A stretch of 45,653 nt of DNA from JACCTH01 sp035281645. GTDB taxonomy: Bacteria; Actinomycetota; Acidimicrobiia; Spongiisociales; ZC4RG35. Location: positions 1 to 45,653 of the forward strand of contig DATEDN010000174.1 of the NCBI GenBank assembly GCA_035281645.1, given 5' to 3'. The notes under the pieces were generated by a model. It saw nothing but the letters and a program-made list of their open reading frames with translations, ran no database searches and was not told where the DNA came from. This document shows positions 24,001 through 30,913 of the stretch, piece after piece; positions within the stretch are counted from its first letter, which is position 1; the number at the start of each line of letters is the position of its first letter. The translations under genes were made by a program, and so were the position numbers.

Positions 24001-26017
24001 GGCCGCCAGCCGGATCGAGCGGATCTGCAACGAGGAGGGTATCGAGTACCGGCTCGTCGGCGGGGCCGCCGGGTCCCAGTTCATGGGGTACCAGACGCCC
24101 GGCAGCGTCCAGGAGATCATGTCGTCGGCGGCCGTGTCCGACTCCGGGTACCTCACCGACCCGCTGGACGCTTTCGGGATCGAGTTCCGCACGGACCGCT
24201 CGGTGATGTCCCGGGCTGCCCGGCTGTCGCTGTCGTACACCGGCAACGAGCTGTCGAACGAGCTCCGACCGACGCAGGACGACGCGCACCTGGTGAACGA
24301 CTTCGAGGCGCGCCGGGGTGACGCCGGATCGTCCCGGTTCGTGCTCACCGAGGGGAAGCTGTCGGTGCAGGCCCCGCCGCACGGTGTCGGCCCGTACTCG
24401 GCGGAGCAGTCCTACTCCCTCGCCCACGAAGGGCAGTGCGTCGACATCGCCTCCTGGCAGGTGCATCAGGGGACGCTGGACGAGGAGAGGTTCCCCCGGA
24501 TCATCGTCGCCCTGGAGAACGCCCGGATCGCGGCCAGCCCCGCGCTGATCGAGGCCATCCTGAACCTGGACATCGGCTACCGGGTGGACGTCTACGACAC
24601 GCCGTCGTTCCTGCCCGCGCGGGACATCCGTCAGCTCGTCATCGGCTACGAGGAGATCTTCGACCAGTTCCAGCACGAAAACCGGATGAACACCATCCCC
24701 GAACGCGCGTTCGAGGTGGCTTCGTACTCGTCGGGCTACCGGTTCGACACCTCCGGCTCGGAGCTGTACCAGGACATCACCGACACCGCCACGTCGATCA
24801 AGGTGTCGACAACGAACGGCCCGGAATGGACGGTGGACCCGGAAGCGATCCCCATCGATCTGGACGTCGACGGCGAGCAGATGCGGGTGTCGGCCGTCGG
24901 CCGTCTGATCTCCTCGAACCCCTTCTTCGACACCGACATCACCGGCTGGACGAACGACACCGGCTCGGACGTGGTCGCCTGGTCGCAGGACTATGTGCAC
25001 TTCTACGAGCAGGCCGAGGCGTCGATGAAGCTGACTCCCGACGGGGTGAGCTCGTTCGCCGACGGCGTCAACACGGCTTCGGCGGTCGGTACGGTCGTGC
25101 CGCTGGAGCAGTACGAGATGTCCGCCTGGGTGTACACGCCCACCGGTTCGACGAACGTGTCCGTGAGCGTCTTCTGGCGGACGTCCGGCAACGTCTTCAT
25201 CTCCACCGGCACCGGCACCGACCGGACGATCCCGGCGGGGGTGTGGACGCACATCTCGGAGACCTTCCAGGCCCCGGCGACAGCTTCCCGCGCCCAGGCT
25301 CGTGTCCGTGTCGGCGGCACCCCGGCGGCCGGGAACATCACCTACTGGTACAGCGCCCGGCTGGTCGAGAAGTCCGAGGATCCGGCGTACACCTTCGACT
25401 CCTTCAACCGCGCGGACTCGACGACCAACCTGGGGTCCACCGACGACGGCGTCATCCAGGCGTGGACGCAGCACTCCGGCACCTGGGGCATCAACGGGAA
25501 CGCGGCCTACATCTCGGCTGCGGCCACCTCGGTGGCGACGATCGCGGGGACGGCCGATTTCGAACGGTGCGAGGTGACGATGTCGTCGTTCGCTTCCGGG
25601 TCGGCGTCGATCGTCTTCCGGGCCATCGACCAGAACACCCGATGCCGGTTCGGTGGCACGGTCGGCACGACTCCCGACCTGGTGTTCCGTGTCGGTGGTG
25701 TCGACACCCGGACGGAACCGGCTTCCGGGTACACTCTGGCCGCCGGTGACAAGCTCGGCATCAGGGCGCAGGGGTCGGTGGTGCAGGCGTTCATCAACGA
25801 CATCCTGGTGCTGACGGTGTCGGAGACCGACAACATGGCGGAGACGCGGGTCGGCATGCTGGTGACGACGACCGTTCCCCGGTTCAACAACTTCTCCTTC
25901 GACCCCGGCACGGGGCCGCAAACACTGACGGTGGAGCGTGGCATCAACGGAGTGACGGCGCACCACAACCAGGGCGCCGAAGTCGAACTGTGGCGCCCGC
26001 CGTACCGTGGACTGTGA
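21065..26017 (+). CDS. Giant tail-tip protein with discoidin-, LamG- and CBM-like domains, 1650 aa
   Basis: ATG 21065 after GGAGGCTGACGAA. Domains in order, by sequence texture: N-terminal beta domain (1-230); F5/8-type C (discoidin-like) domain about 263-400, with TVEGSNDGSSWTVIDTRENE and YYKLNVSSNFGSASTVG; LamG/concanavalin-like regions about 500-665 and 745-970; a hub-like part near 980-1200; a CBM4/9-like domain about 1280-1435 (NPFFDTDITGWTND); another concanavalin-like domain 1440-1620; and an end TLTVERGINGVTAHHNQGAE. It probably joins the functions of distal tail protein, hub and receptor binder, and should touch host cell-surface sugars. Confidence 0.8.
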   Translation: MAVKLRAVTTATNVDGTSASSITINKPTGTVEGDILILITNQYTGDTGMAGVTSQGFVLLDIIDEGTDLRSRAWKKVATSSEPASYTLNFAGAGGSVGATLAAFAGGYDVTTWANIVTGTDDPASGYDLDCARDSVGYQAYVWRNDTANTTVTWSFGSEVTDISSKATTAIRSGQSTMYYGPPDLEDIVNAGDELPAAEANPATAPLFGIFWNFLIGDKAPDNEAWDDTDLSTAVELKLDRVELDAVGSIDTRFACDFTGTVSAITATAESEPAAQAADGLPLTNWLDDTTVAPQALTYDFGASATPRAKRYRITSAATGSTYGATLDPMNWTVEGSNDGSSWTVIDTRENEAFGNRGDTREFRIADPGDYRYYKLNVSSNFGSASTVGVQLAEWRLSSVDVWEDITPFVNYDGKVRIVRGLQGTSGRSDYTRAYMTLKNTDGRFTVDNLGGAYHGALQRNNELRISRAYGTKSLQLQGAVRVEGTDMIGDCFRTPLAYSLQIASDLDVRLDLDMESWKAEQSLVGLGIDSSAPEVGWALYMGSDGKLHFTWVKSTGDVFDLKSTVAVPDAVRQSVRASFDANDGSGNSVVTFYTATTFNGTWVQLGEPVSVSTGGTDIAYAGGSLAIGHTGTRSPRGIHGRVYNFELRDTALGTTVADLDFTAMDNGSRTYTDSAGNLWIALNYAVVSNRRYRFHGEVATWPIAWDTTGNWVQADITAAGVQKRLERGGAAGSVMYRHHTRGIVENPGFDFQRGQAVGYWPMEDKKDSYQCASALTGKPHLEIYGNPKFEEFTDFRESDALPDLNGAKFGARVVGAADGYVDCRFIMDIPADATITTGANLITLWGNGTQAKFQLHVGNSTEWDWHFYTEAALETGTPSHVSAAIPVTVVGERFHVRVQLQQVGADIFIAVELMSVYGESLGSSVQSVAGQTFGRIYRVQVNDAEAVRNTGIGMGHLAIYGTEFPTWTDPINAHHYELAASRIERICNEEGIEYRLVGGAAGSQFMGYQTPGSVQEIMSSAAVSDSGYLTDPLDAFGIEFRTDRSVMSRAARLSLSYTGNELSNELRPTQDDAHLVNDFEARRGDAGSSRFVLTEGKLSVQAPPHGVGPYSAEQSYSLAHEGQCVDIASWQVHQGTLDEERFPRIIVALENARIAASPALIEAILNLDIGYRVDVYDTPSFLPARDIRQLVIGYEEIFDQFQHENRMNTIPERAFEVASYSSGYRFDTSGSELYQDITDTATSIKVSTTNGPEWTVDPEAIPIDLDVDGEQMRVSAVGRLISSNPFFDTDITGWTNDTGSDVVAWSQDYVHFYEQAEASMKLTPDGVSSFADGVNTASAVGTVVPLEQYEMSAWVYTPTGSTNVSVSVFWRTSGNVFISTGTGTDRTIPAGVWTHISETFQAPATASRAQARVRVGGTPAAGNITYWYSARLVEKSEDPAYTFDSFNRADSTTNLGSTDDGVIQAWTQHSGTWGINGNAAYISAAATSVATIAGTADFERCEVTMSSFASGSASIVFRAIDQNTRCRFGGTVGTTPDLVFRVGGVDTRTEPASGYTLAAGDKLGIRAQGSVVQAFINDILVLTVSETDNMAETRVGMLVTTTVPRFNNFSFDPGTGPQTLTVERGINGVTAHHNQGAEVELWRPPYRGL

Positions 26018-26029
26018 GGAGGATTGACC

Positions 26030-26497
26030 ATGACGAACAACCTGTCGGCCGGAACGAGGGTGCGGGCGCGAGACTTTCCGCGCGCTGAGCAGACGTTCCT
26101 GACAGCGAATGTCACCAACGTCTCATCGACGTCCTACGCCGTCGGCTCGCCGGAGACGGCCGTCTGGTTCACCGCGCCGACTTCCGGCCGTGTAGCGGTC
26201 TCCCTGGGCGCCGGAACCGGCAACAACGGGGCGAACGCCGACCGCCTGCTGGTGACGTACGAGATCTTCGAAGGGGACCCGGAGGACGGGATCCGGCACC
26301 AGGCGGCGGAGGCGAAGCGAGGGCTGTCGAACCCGGCGACCGGCGCCGACACCGCCCAGTATCACGGCCACACCACGATGGTCGACGGTCTGACGCCGGG
26401 GCAGCGCTACTACGCGCGCGTCGTGCACCGGGTCACCCTGGGCTCGGCGACCGCCGACATCTCCCACCGCCACATCGCCGTGTGGCCGATCCCGTGA
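26030..26497 (+). CDS. Small tail protein, paralogue 1 of 3 (155 aa)
   Basis: ATG 26030 after GAGGAGGATTGACC; the in-frame ATG at 26024 lies in the ribosome site. Shared blocks with the next two genes: VWFTAPTSGRVAVSLGAGTG, LLVTYEIFEG, QYHGHTTMVDGLTPGQRYYA, and a closing HIAVWPIP. A beta-sandwich receptor-binding or decoration protein at the tail tip is likely from position after the large tail protein. Confidence 0.75.
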   Translation: MTNNLSAGTRVRARDFPRAEQTFLTANVTNVSSTSYAVGSPETAVWFTAPTSGRVAVSLGAGTGNNGANADRLLVTYEIFEGDPEDGIRHQAAEAKRGLSNPATGADTAQYHGHTTMVDGLTPGQRYYARVVHRVTLGSATADISHRHIAVWPIP

Positions 26498-26508
26498 AGG
26501 GGCTGTAG

Positions 26509-26964
26509 ATGGACACCGGAGGAGACGTCTACGGGATGGATTTCCCGCCCTCGCAGTTCGACCAGGACTGGACGCCGATCAGCAACATCACCGCGACCTC
26601 GTACGAGGTCGGGGACCCGGAGGTCGCGGTGTCGGTGACGGCGCCCACTTCCGGGCGGGTATTCGTGGCGATGGGCTGCGGAATCCGGAACAACGCGGCG
26701 ACAGCCGAGTCCGCTTACGTCTCGTATCAGATCTTCGAGGACTCTCCGAACGGGGCGCTGTACTCGGCTTCGGACGACGACCGGGGGGTCCGCTCCTGCG
26801 GGATCGCCCAGTCGCAGGAGTTCCAGTACCACGGCAACGGGGACCTGATCGAAGGGCTGGAGCCGGGCAGGTCGTACTACTTCCAGATGACGCACAAGAC
26901 GGCGCTGGGCGCCGGGACGGCCGACATCGCCTCCCGGAACATCCTCGTCATTCCCGTACCGTAA
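26509..26964 (+). CDS. Small tail protein, paralogue 2 of 3 (151 aa)
   Basis: ATG 26509. Blocks matching its neighbours: VSVTAPTSGRVFVAMGCGIR, YVSYQIFEDS, FQYHGNGDLIEGLEPGRSYY and NILVIPVP. The N-terminus (GDVYGMDFPPSQFDQDWTPI) is different, perhaps the attachment part. A weaker ribosome site (GGGGCTGTAG) than in the other two copies may lower its level. Confidence 0.75.
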   Translation: MDTGGDVYGMDFPPSQFDQDWTPISNITATSYEVGDPEVAVSVTAPTSGRVFVAMGCGIRNNAATAESAYVSYQIFEDSPNGALYSASDDDRGVRSCGIAQSQEFQYHGNGDLIEGLEPGRSYYFQMTHKTALGAGTADIASRNILVIPVP

Positions 26965-26973
26965 GGAGGAGTT

Positions 26974-27435
26974 GTGGCAGAGATCAGGGCCGGTGACGTC
27001 ATCGACGCGCGGTGGTGGCCGGACTCGGTGCGGGTGGTCGAGAACACCGACCAGCTGAACCAGACCTCCACCACCGCCATCGCGGGGACGCCGGAGTGCT
27101 CGACGACGTTCGTGGCGCCCGACAGCGGCCGGGTGATGGTGCAGGTGGCGGCCGAGCTCCGCAACGACGACACCGCCGGGAACCGGATCTTCGTGACGTT
27201 CGAGATCAGGCTCGGCTCCAGCGCGGGCGCGGTGCACACGGCCGCCGTCGTCCACCGGGGAGTCTCCACCACCGGCGACACCACCGCCTCCCAGTTCATG
27301 ACCCACGGCAACATGTCCATGGTGGACGGCCTGACCCCTCGGGCGACTTACTTCATCCGGACGATGCAGCTGGTCAGCGGGGGCACGACCAACGACATCG
27401 GACACCGCAAGCTGTGCGTGATCCCGGTGCCGTAG
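26974..27435 (+). CDS. Small tail protein, paralogue 3 of 3 (153 aa)
   Basis: GTG 26974 after TAAGGAGGAGTT. Most diverged copy: TTFVAPDSGRVMVQVAAELR, IFVTFEIRLG, MTHGNMSMVDGLTPRATYF and KLCVIPVP. It is the last gene of the late operon; the shared terminator follows. Its own N-terminus (IRAGDVIDARWWPDSVRVVE) resembles that of copy 1 (GTRVRARDFPRAEQ). Confidence 0.75.
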   Translation: MAEIRAGDVIDARWWPDSVRVVENTDQLNQTSTTAIAGTPECSTTFVAPDSGRVMVQVAAELRNDDTAGNRIFVTFEIRLGSSAGAVHTAAVVHRGVSTTGDTTASQFMTHGNMSMVDGLTPRATYFIRTMQLVSGGTTNDIGHRKLCVIPVP

Positions 27436-27484
27436 GGGTATCCTCTGATCAGGGATGGACCTGGTGCCTCGGGTTCGGGTAGCA

Positions 27485-27531
27485 AGAAGCCCCCGTCTCA
27501 GCTGTTAGGGCCAGCTGGGGCGGGGGCTTCT
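27485..27531. terminator. Two-way terminator between convergent operons
   Basis: AGAAGCCCCCG (27485-27495) pairs perfectly with CGGGGGCTTCT (27521-27531); a CAGCTG/CCAGCTGG stem lies inside. A CT-rich run follows on the plus strand. It sits about 50 bases after the last late gene and 10 bases before the end of the early operon, so it serves both. Confidence 0.85.
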
Positions 27532-27540
27532 CTGTGTGCT

Positions 27541-27771
27541 CTAGATCTCGCGCACCTTGATCTCGGGGTCCAGCTCCTTGAAGACCTCCCGGCCGAGCCG
27601 TTCGAGGATGTCCTGCTTCAGGGCCTCCCGGTAGTGGCTGCCGGACTCCCACAGTTCCCGGGCGATCGACATCTGAACCCGGAGCTTCGTGCCGTTGACC
27701 TCGACCGTGGCCGACATCAGGATCTCATGCCTCGGGAACGGCCCGAAGAGGTCGAACGGGTTTTCACTCAT
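27541..27771 (-). CDS. Hypothetical protein, 76 aa
   Basis: ATG 27771 after GGAGGGAGGGG. It starts MSENPFDLFGPFPRHEILM, has beta strands (ATVEVNGTKLRVQMSIA), then a helix with many Glu/Arg (REALKQDILERLGREVFKEL). It is the last gene of the long minus operon. The ATG overlaps the upstream stop (ATGA). Confidence 0.65.
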   Translation of the reverse strand: MSENPFDLFGPFPRHEILMSATVEVNGTKLRVQMSIARELWESGSHYREALKQDILERLGREVFKELDPEIKVREI

Positions 27772-27884
27772 CGTCCCCTCCCTCCGCCGGAGCCGGAGAA
27801 GATCAGGATCAGGGCGATGAGGACGACGACGCCCGCGCTTCCGGCGCCCATGCTCGTGCTGGTCTCTGCGGCGAGATGGATCAT
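27768..27884 (-). CDS. 38-residue membrane microprotein
   Basis: ATG 27884 after GAAGGAGGGGCG. N-terminus MIHLAAETSTSMGAGSAG, then one hydrophobic helix (VVVLIALILIF) and a Gly/Arg tail. Its stop overlaps the next start and its start overlaps the stop of the preceding gene, so it is translationally coupled both ways. Function unknown. Confidence 0.55.
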   Translation of the reverse strand: MIHLAAETSTSMGAGSAGVVVLIALILIFSGSGGGRGR

Positions 27885-28048
27885 CGCCCCTCCTTCAGGT
27901 TGTGGACGGCTCGGTCGAACTTCGCCAGGATGAACGAGATATCACCCGTGCACTCTTCGTGAAGGATCCGACCGAACTCCTCCCGGAGGAGATCCCAGAT
28001 GGCATCCTGGGCGATCTCCTCCGGCTTCTTCAGGTATTCAGCTGGCAC
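27881..28048 (-). CDS. 55-residue helical protein
   Basis: GTG 28048, placed 11 bases inside the end of the SsgA-like gene; AAT/GGAG-like signals are weak, so coupling is assumed. Charged helix LKKPEEIAQDAIWDLLREEF, then a second helix with AKFDRAVHNLKEGR. One Cys. No family recognised. Coupling to the SsgA-like gene suggests a shared task. Confidence 0.5.
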   Translation of the reverse strand: MPAEYLKKPEEIAQDAIWDLLREEFGRILHEECTGDISFILAKFDRAVHNLKEGR

Positions 28049-28448
28049 CGAGGATCGCCTCCAGCGCTTCGTCGATCTGCTTCGGGAGGATGTCCTGGGC
28101 GCGGATGTAGTCGTCCTCCGTCTGCGCCATGAACTCCTTGACGAAGCCGAGCGGGAGGGCGACGTCGGCGTGGCCGGTCTTGCTCCGCACGCAGACGTAC
28201 AAGCGTCCCTGGGCGCTGTCCTGCCGAAACTTCACGTCCCCCTGGCCGACGGAGGTTTCCTGCTTCAGGGCGCGCTCCAGGAGCTCGTACGACACCTTCC
28301 ATGAGGAGCTGACGGGCAGGTCATGCGCGAAGATCAGCTCGACCGCCATCGGGTCGGCCTCGTCATACTCGGCGCGGACCTTCACCGGCAGTCGACAGTC
28401 CTTGTCGTCGGACCTGAGCAGCAGGGCGCGGAAGTCGGAGCGGATCAT
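28038..28448 (-). CDS. SsgA-like sporulation/cell-division family protein, 136 aa
   Basis: The SsgA fold is recognised from the ordered motifs LPVKVRAEYDEADPMAVEL, a W-containing strand SSSWKVSYELLERAL, the GQGDVKF turn, LYVCVRSKTGHADVALP, and a C-terminal VKEFMAQTEDDY followed by a helix. In chromosomal SsgA/SsgB proteins these support septum siting by FtsZ during sporulation. The length (136) equals the family norm. A phage copy could interfere with or steer host division. ATG 28448 overlaps the upstream TGA. No membrane segment. Confidence 0.75.
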   Translation of the reverse strand: MIRSDFRALLLRSDDKDCRLPVKVRAEYDEADPMAVELIFAHDLPVSSSWKVSYELLERALKQETSVGQGDVKFRQDSAQGRLYVCVRSKTGHADVALPLGFVKEFMAQTEDDYIRAQDILPKQIDEALEAILGAS

Positions 28449-28621
28449 CAGTAGACCACCTTCCGGATGATGATGACGTCGTCCTCGTCGAGATCGTCGA
28501 CCAGGGTGAGCAGCCGGGCACAGAACGCGATGGGCTCGGAGTCCAGCTCGGCGGTGATGTCCGCATCCTCGGGGAGGGTGACCTCCCCCTCCGACTTGGT
28601 GAATGCCTGGATGTAGCTCAT
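28448..28621 (-). CDS. 57-residue acidic protein
   Basis: ATG 28621 (MSYIQAFTKSEGEVTLPED) after AAGGGCAAGTGAA. Strongly acidic (DADITAELDSE, DDLDEDDVIIIRK). It precedes the SsgA-like gene with a TGATG overlap, so both should be made together. Function unknown; the acidic surface might mimic nucleic acid, but this is a guess. Confidence 0.55.
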   Translation of the reverse strand: MSYIQAFTKSEGEVTLPEDADITAELDSEPIAFCARLLTLVDDLDEDDVIIIRKVVY

Positions 28622-28622
28622 T

Positions 28623-28886
28623 TCACTTGCCCTTCTGTCGAGTTCCAACGGGGTGATGCTGACAGTCGCAGCCGGTGCAGGCATCGTGACCGGTGACCAG
28701 GGGGGCCTTCGTGGAGCCGGGGCACTTCACCCGGGGGCCGCCGTCGGGGTTGGCGACCTTGTGGACCATGATCCTGTACGAGCGCTTCGTGTTGCCGTAG
28801 ACGAGAACTTCCCGCTTGCAGGCCGCACAGCGGGTGGTGTCCCGGACCCGGTTGTCGGCTGCCGCCGCGCAGGGGTTGCAGATCAC
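28623..28886 (-). CDS. Zinc-finger protein, 87 aa
   Basis: GTG 28886 after GGAGGGGTC. Eight or more Cys: ICNPCAAA, TRCAACKRE, VKCPGST, CTGCDCQHH. Two zinc sites are likely. A conserved-looking basic block (NTKRSYRIMVHKV) between them may touch nucleic acid. The start overlaps the preceding stop (GTGA). Confidence 0.6.
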   Translation of the reverse strand: MICNPCAAAADNRVRDTTRCAACKREVLVYGNTKRSYRIMVHKVANPDGGPRVKCPGSTKAPLVTGHDACTGCDCQHHPVGTRQKGK

Positions 28887-29074
28887 GACCCCTCCTTCAG
28901 TTCGAGCTTCTTCACGCGGACGACCCGGGCGTCCACGACGTCATTCGTCCCGACCAACTCCCGGAGCACGTCGTCGACCTTCTCGACCGCCTGATTGAAC
29001 CCGAACCCTCCCGTGAACGGGATGGTGACGGTCGCGGTGAAGGTGACGCGGATCTCGTGATTCTGGATCGTCAT
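28883..29074 (-). CDS. Hypothetical protein, 63 aa
   Basis: ATG 29074 after AAGGAGAACCG. Alternating strands (HEIRVTFTATVTIPFTGGFG) and then an amphipathic helix (NQAVEKVDDVLRELVG), ending VVRVKKLELKEGS. It looks like a small beta-alpha-beta domain. No name recognised. Confidence 0.6.
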   Translation of the reverse strand: MTIQNHEIRVTFTATVTIPFTGGFGFNQAVEKVDDVLRELVGTNDVVDARVVRVKKLELKEGS

Positions 29075-29970
29075 CGGTTCTCCTTATGCCTCTGGGTGCG
29101 GAATGCGGACTGGATGGTGCGCTCGATCTCCATGGCGCCCAGGCCTGCGTCTTCGGCGGCCGGACCGAGGGTGGCCATCGCGTCGCTCTCGCTGCCACCC
29201 TCCTCGCAGACGGTGCGCGCCGCCCAGACGAGGGCGTTGTTCCGGTTCCCCTCCCCGGCGTTGCGGACCTTGTCGGCGAGCCCCGACCAGCTGAGTGGGC
29301 CGGGCTGGCGGAGCCCCTTCGGGCGCTGGATCTTGGGCGCCGGAGGCTTCTCGGCTACGAGCTGCCGCAGCCACACCGGCGGGAGGGCGACGGGGGGCTG
29401 GAGGGGGACCCTTCGATACTGCCCGGCTTCCGTCTGGCAGCCCTCTCCGAGGACGTAGCCGCCCCACTGACCGCCGTTCCCGCGCACGTCGACGATTCCC
29501 TTCACCGGCGACGCCTGAGAGATCCTGGGCCAGTTGGAGGGCCACCGGTAGTACAGGTGCAGGCCCCCGGAGCCGGTGCGGACCGAGTAGGTGCTGAACG
29601 CCTCCCGGGGGCCGGTGTTGAGCTTGTACTCCATCTCGTCGAACAGGGACTCACCGTCGACGTACTCTCCGTAGACGGTGTGCAGGTACTCCCACTCGGT
29701 GCCCCGCAGCTTGAACGGCTCCTTCGCGATGTCCAGGTCGACGACCAGGAGCTGGGAGGGCTTGCAGGCGATCCCGAAGTTGGCGTTCGGGTCGACGTTC
29801 GTCCAGAAGTGCTTGACCTGCTCGTAGTCGTTGGTGGCGGTCTCGCCCCAGCCGTGAAGCTCACCGGCCTGGTCGCGGTATCCGGCGGCCGGGTGCGGGA
29901 CCTTCCCGCCGCGCACGACGGGGAAGATGTGGAAGCCCCGGTTCGTGGCGGCCAGGGCGTGGAGCAGCAT
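29071..29970 (-). CDS. Bifunctional DNA primase/polymerase (Prim-Pol), 299 aa
   Basis: The start is ATG 29970, after GGAGGAACACGTG; the frame continues upstream only through the lysozyme tail and a hairpin. Prim-Pol domain: GFHIFPVVRGGKVPHPAAGY opens it, the metal-binding DLD motif is at residues 78-80 (LLVVDLD), and SGGLHLYYRWP carries the conserved His (about 138). The C-terminal part (DKVRNAGEGNRNNALVWAAR, GLGAMEIERTIQSAFR) matches primase C-terminal helical domains. No helicase is fused; that role likely falls to the RepA-like ATPase at 43936. Confidence 0.88.
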   Translation of the reverse strand: MLLHALAATNRGFHIFPVVRGGKVPHPAAGYRDQAGELHGWGETATNDYEQVKHFWTNVDPNANFGIACKPSQLLVVDLDIAKEPFKLRGTEWEYLHTVYGEYVDGESLFDEMEYKLNTGPREAFSTYSVRTGSGGLHLYYRWPSNWPRISQASPVKGIVDVRGNGGQWGGYVLGEGCQTEAGQYRRVPLQPPVALPPVWLRQLVAEKPPAPKIQRPKGLRQPGPLSWSGLADKVRNAGEGNRNNALVWAARTVCEEGGSESDAMATLGPAAEDAGLGAMEIERTIQSAFRTQRHKENR

Positions 29971-29998
29971 CACGTGTTCCTCCAGGTTATCTACGGGA

Positions 29999-30033
29999 GA
30001 GGCCTCCCAGGTAATATCTCCCCGGGAGGCCTC
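29999..30033 (-). terminator. Perfect 10-bp hairpin between lysozyme and Prim-Pol genes
   Basis: GAGGCCTCCC (29999-30008) and GGGAGGCCTC (30024-30033) with a 15-base loop. No U tract. It starts about 30 bases after the lysozyme stop. It could be a terminator, attenuator or protein-binding site. On the minus strand TTGAGG (30036-30031) and TTACCT overlap it in promoter-like spacing, but weakly. Confidence 0.55.
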
Positions 30034-30065
30034 AACTTCACGCATTCTTACGGGTAAAGGAACGG

Positions 30066-30734
30066 TCAAGCCGCTCCGAGCTTCCGGAGGATCGCGTCCA
30101 GCTTGGCGTCCATCCGCATGACGGCCTCCATGACCGTGGAGGCCTGCTGCTCCGGCTTCCCCGGCACACCCGCCCACAGCAGCAGCTCCGCCTTCGAGGC
30201 GAACCGCGCCACGTTGTGGTCGATGCCGACGTCGCTGTACTGGTGGATCGTCCACGGGTGCTCGATGCCCGGCTGTCCGACGGGAACCCCGTACTGGGCG
30301 ATCCAGAGGGCGTCACCGGCGAACGACGTGGTGTCGACGTTCTTCCAGAAGTGGACGTTGCAGTACAGCCCCACCCGGTGGCCGACGAACCGCTCCTGCG
30401 CCGACCGAATCCACGAATCCTTCTCCGCGTTCGTGGGCGCCGATCCGTTGGCCGACTCCCAGTCGTACCAGAGGGTGTCCCCGGCCTGGAGCTGCGGCTC
30501 GACGTTCGCCGCGAAGTGCGCGACCTGACCGGCGGCGTACCCGGCCTCCCCGAAGTGGTAGAAGCCGACGGCCAGGCCGTTCTTCCGCGCCCAGGCCAGC
30601 TGACCTCGCCAGCGCGGGTTTACGTAGCCGGTGCCCTGCGTCACCTTGATGATCGCGAACTCGACCGGCAGTCCGTCGATCTCCAGCGGGAACGTCTCCG
30701 ACTGGTAGCTGCTGACGTCCACGCCCCGGATCAT
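30066..30734 (-). CDS. Endolysin, GH25 lysozyme type, 222 aa
   Basis: ATG 30734 after AAGGAGCAGCCG. The GH25 muramidase fold is clear: catalytic Asp in GVDVSSYQ (residue 6), the LWYDWE motif with Asp91 and Glu93, GFYHFGEAGYAAGQVAHF, and IHQYSDVGIDHNVA near the end. It cuts the glycan chain of peptidoglycan. The C-terminus after about residue 190 is a coiled-coil-like helix (MEAVMRMDAKLDAILRKLG) in place of a known wall-binding domain. No signal peptide, so it needs a holin or other export. Confidence 0.93.
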   Translation of the reverse strand: MIRGVDVSSYQSETFPLEIDGLPVEFAIIKVTQGTGYVNPRWRGQLAWARKNGLAVGFYHFGEAGYAAGQVAHFAANVEPQLQAGDTLWYDWESANGSAPTNAEKDSWIRSAQERFVGHRVGLYCNVHFWKNVDTTSFAGDALWIAQYGVPVGQPGIEHPWTIHQYSDVGIDHNVARFASKAELLLWAGVPGKPEQQASTVMEAVMRMDAKLDAILRKLGAA

Positions 30735-30913
30735 CGGCTGCTCCTTGCGGCACGCGCGGTGACTCCCTGCCGCTCCCGGCGCCCATCGGCGGCCCGGCGT
30801 GCCAGACGACCGGCCGCCCCCCGGACTCGCGCGGCCGCGCGTTCCTGCTTCCCACCGGACTGCGAGCCCGGGACCGACCCCGGCTTCTCCGGCTTTCTAC
30901 CGAAGTACGCCAT
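30731..30913 (-). CDS. 60-residue very basic protein next to the lysozyme
   Basis: ATG 30913 after AAGGAGGAGAGCTG. About a third of the residues are Arg or Lys (AAARVRGAAGRLARRAADGR), with a Gly/Pro/Ser N-terminus. The stop overlaps the lysozyme start (ATGA). It could bind nucleic acid or the cell wall; no family recognised. The clean ribosome site and coupling support a real gene. Confidence 0.55.
   Translation of the reverse strand: MAYFGRKPEKPGSVPGSQSGGKQERAAARVRGAAGRLARRAADGRRERQGVTARAARSSR

Noticed and set aside
18586..26000. Very long minus-strand open frames opposite the tape measure and tail genes (for example 18586-21264, 21122-22984, 23087-25966)
   Set aside because: They lie antisense to clear structural genes, lack ribosome sites and have low-complexity Arg/Val/Asp composition, as expected from GC-rich third positions.
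29071..30255. N-terminal extension of Prim-Pol to 30255
   Set aside because: The extension runs through the lysozyme gene and hairpin in another frame; ATG 29970 has a good ribosome site and begins the domain.
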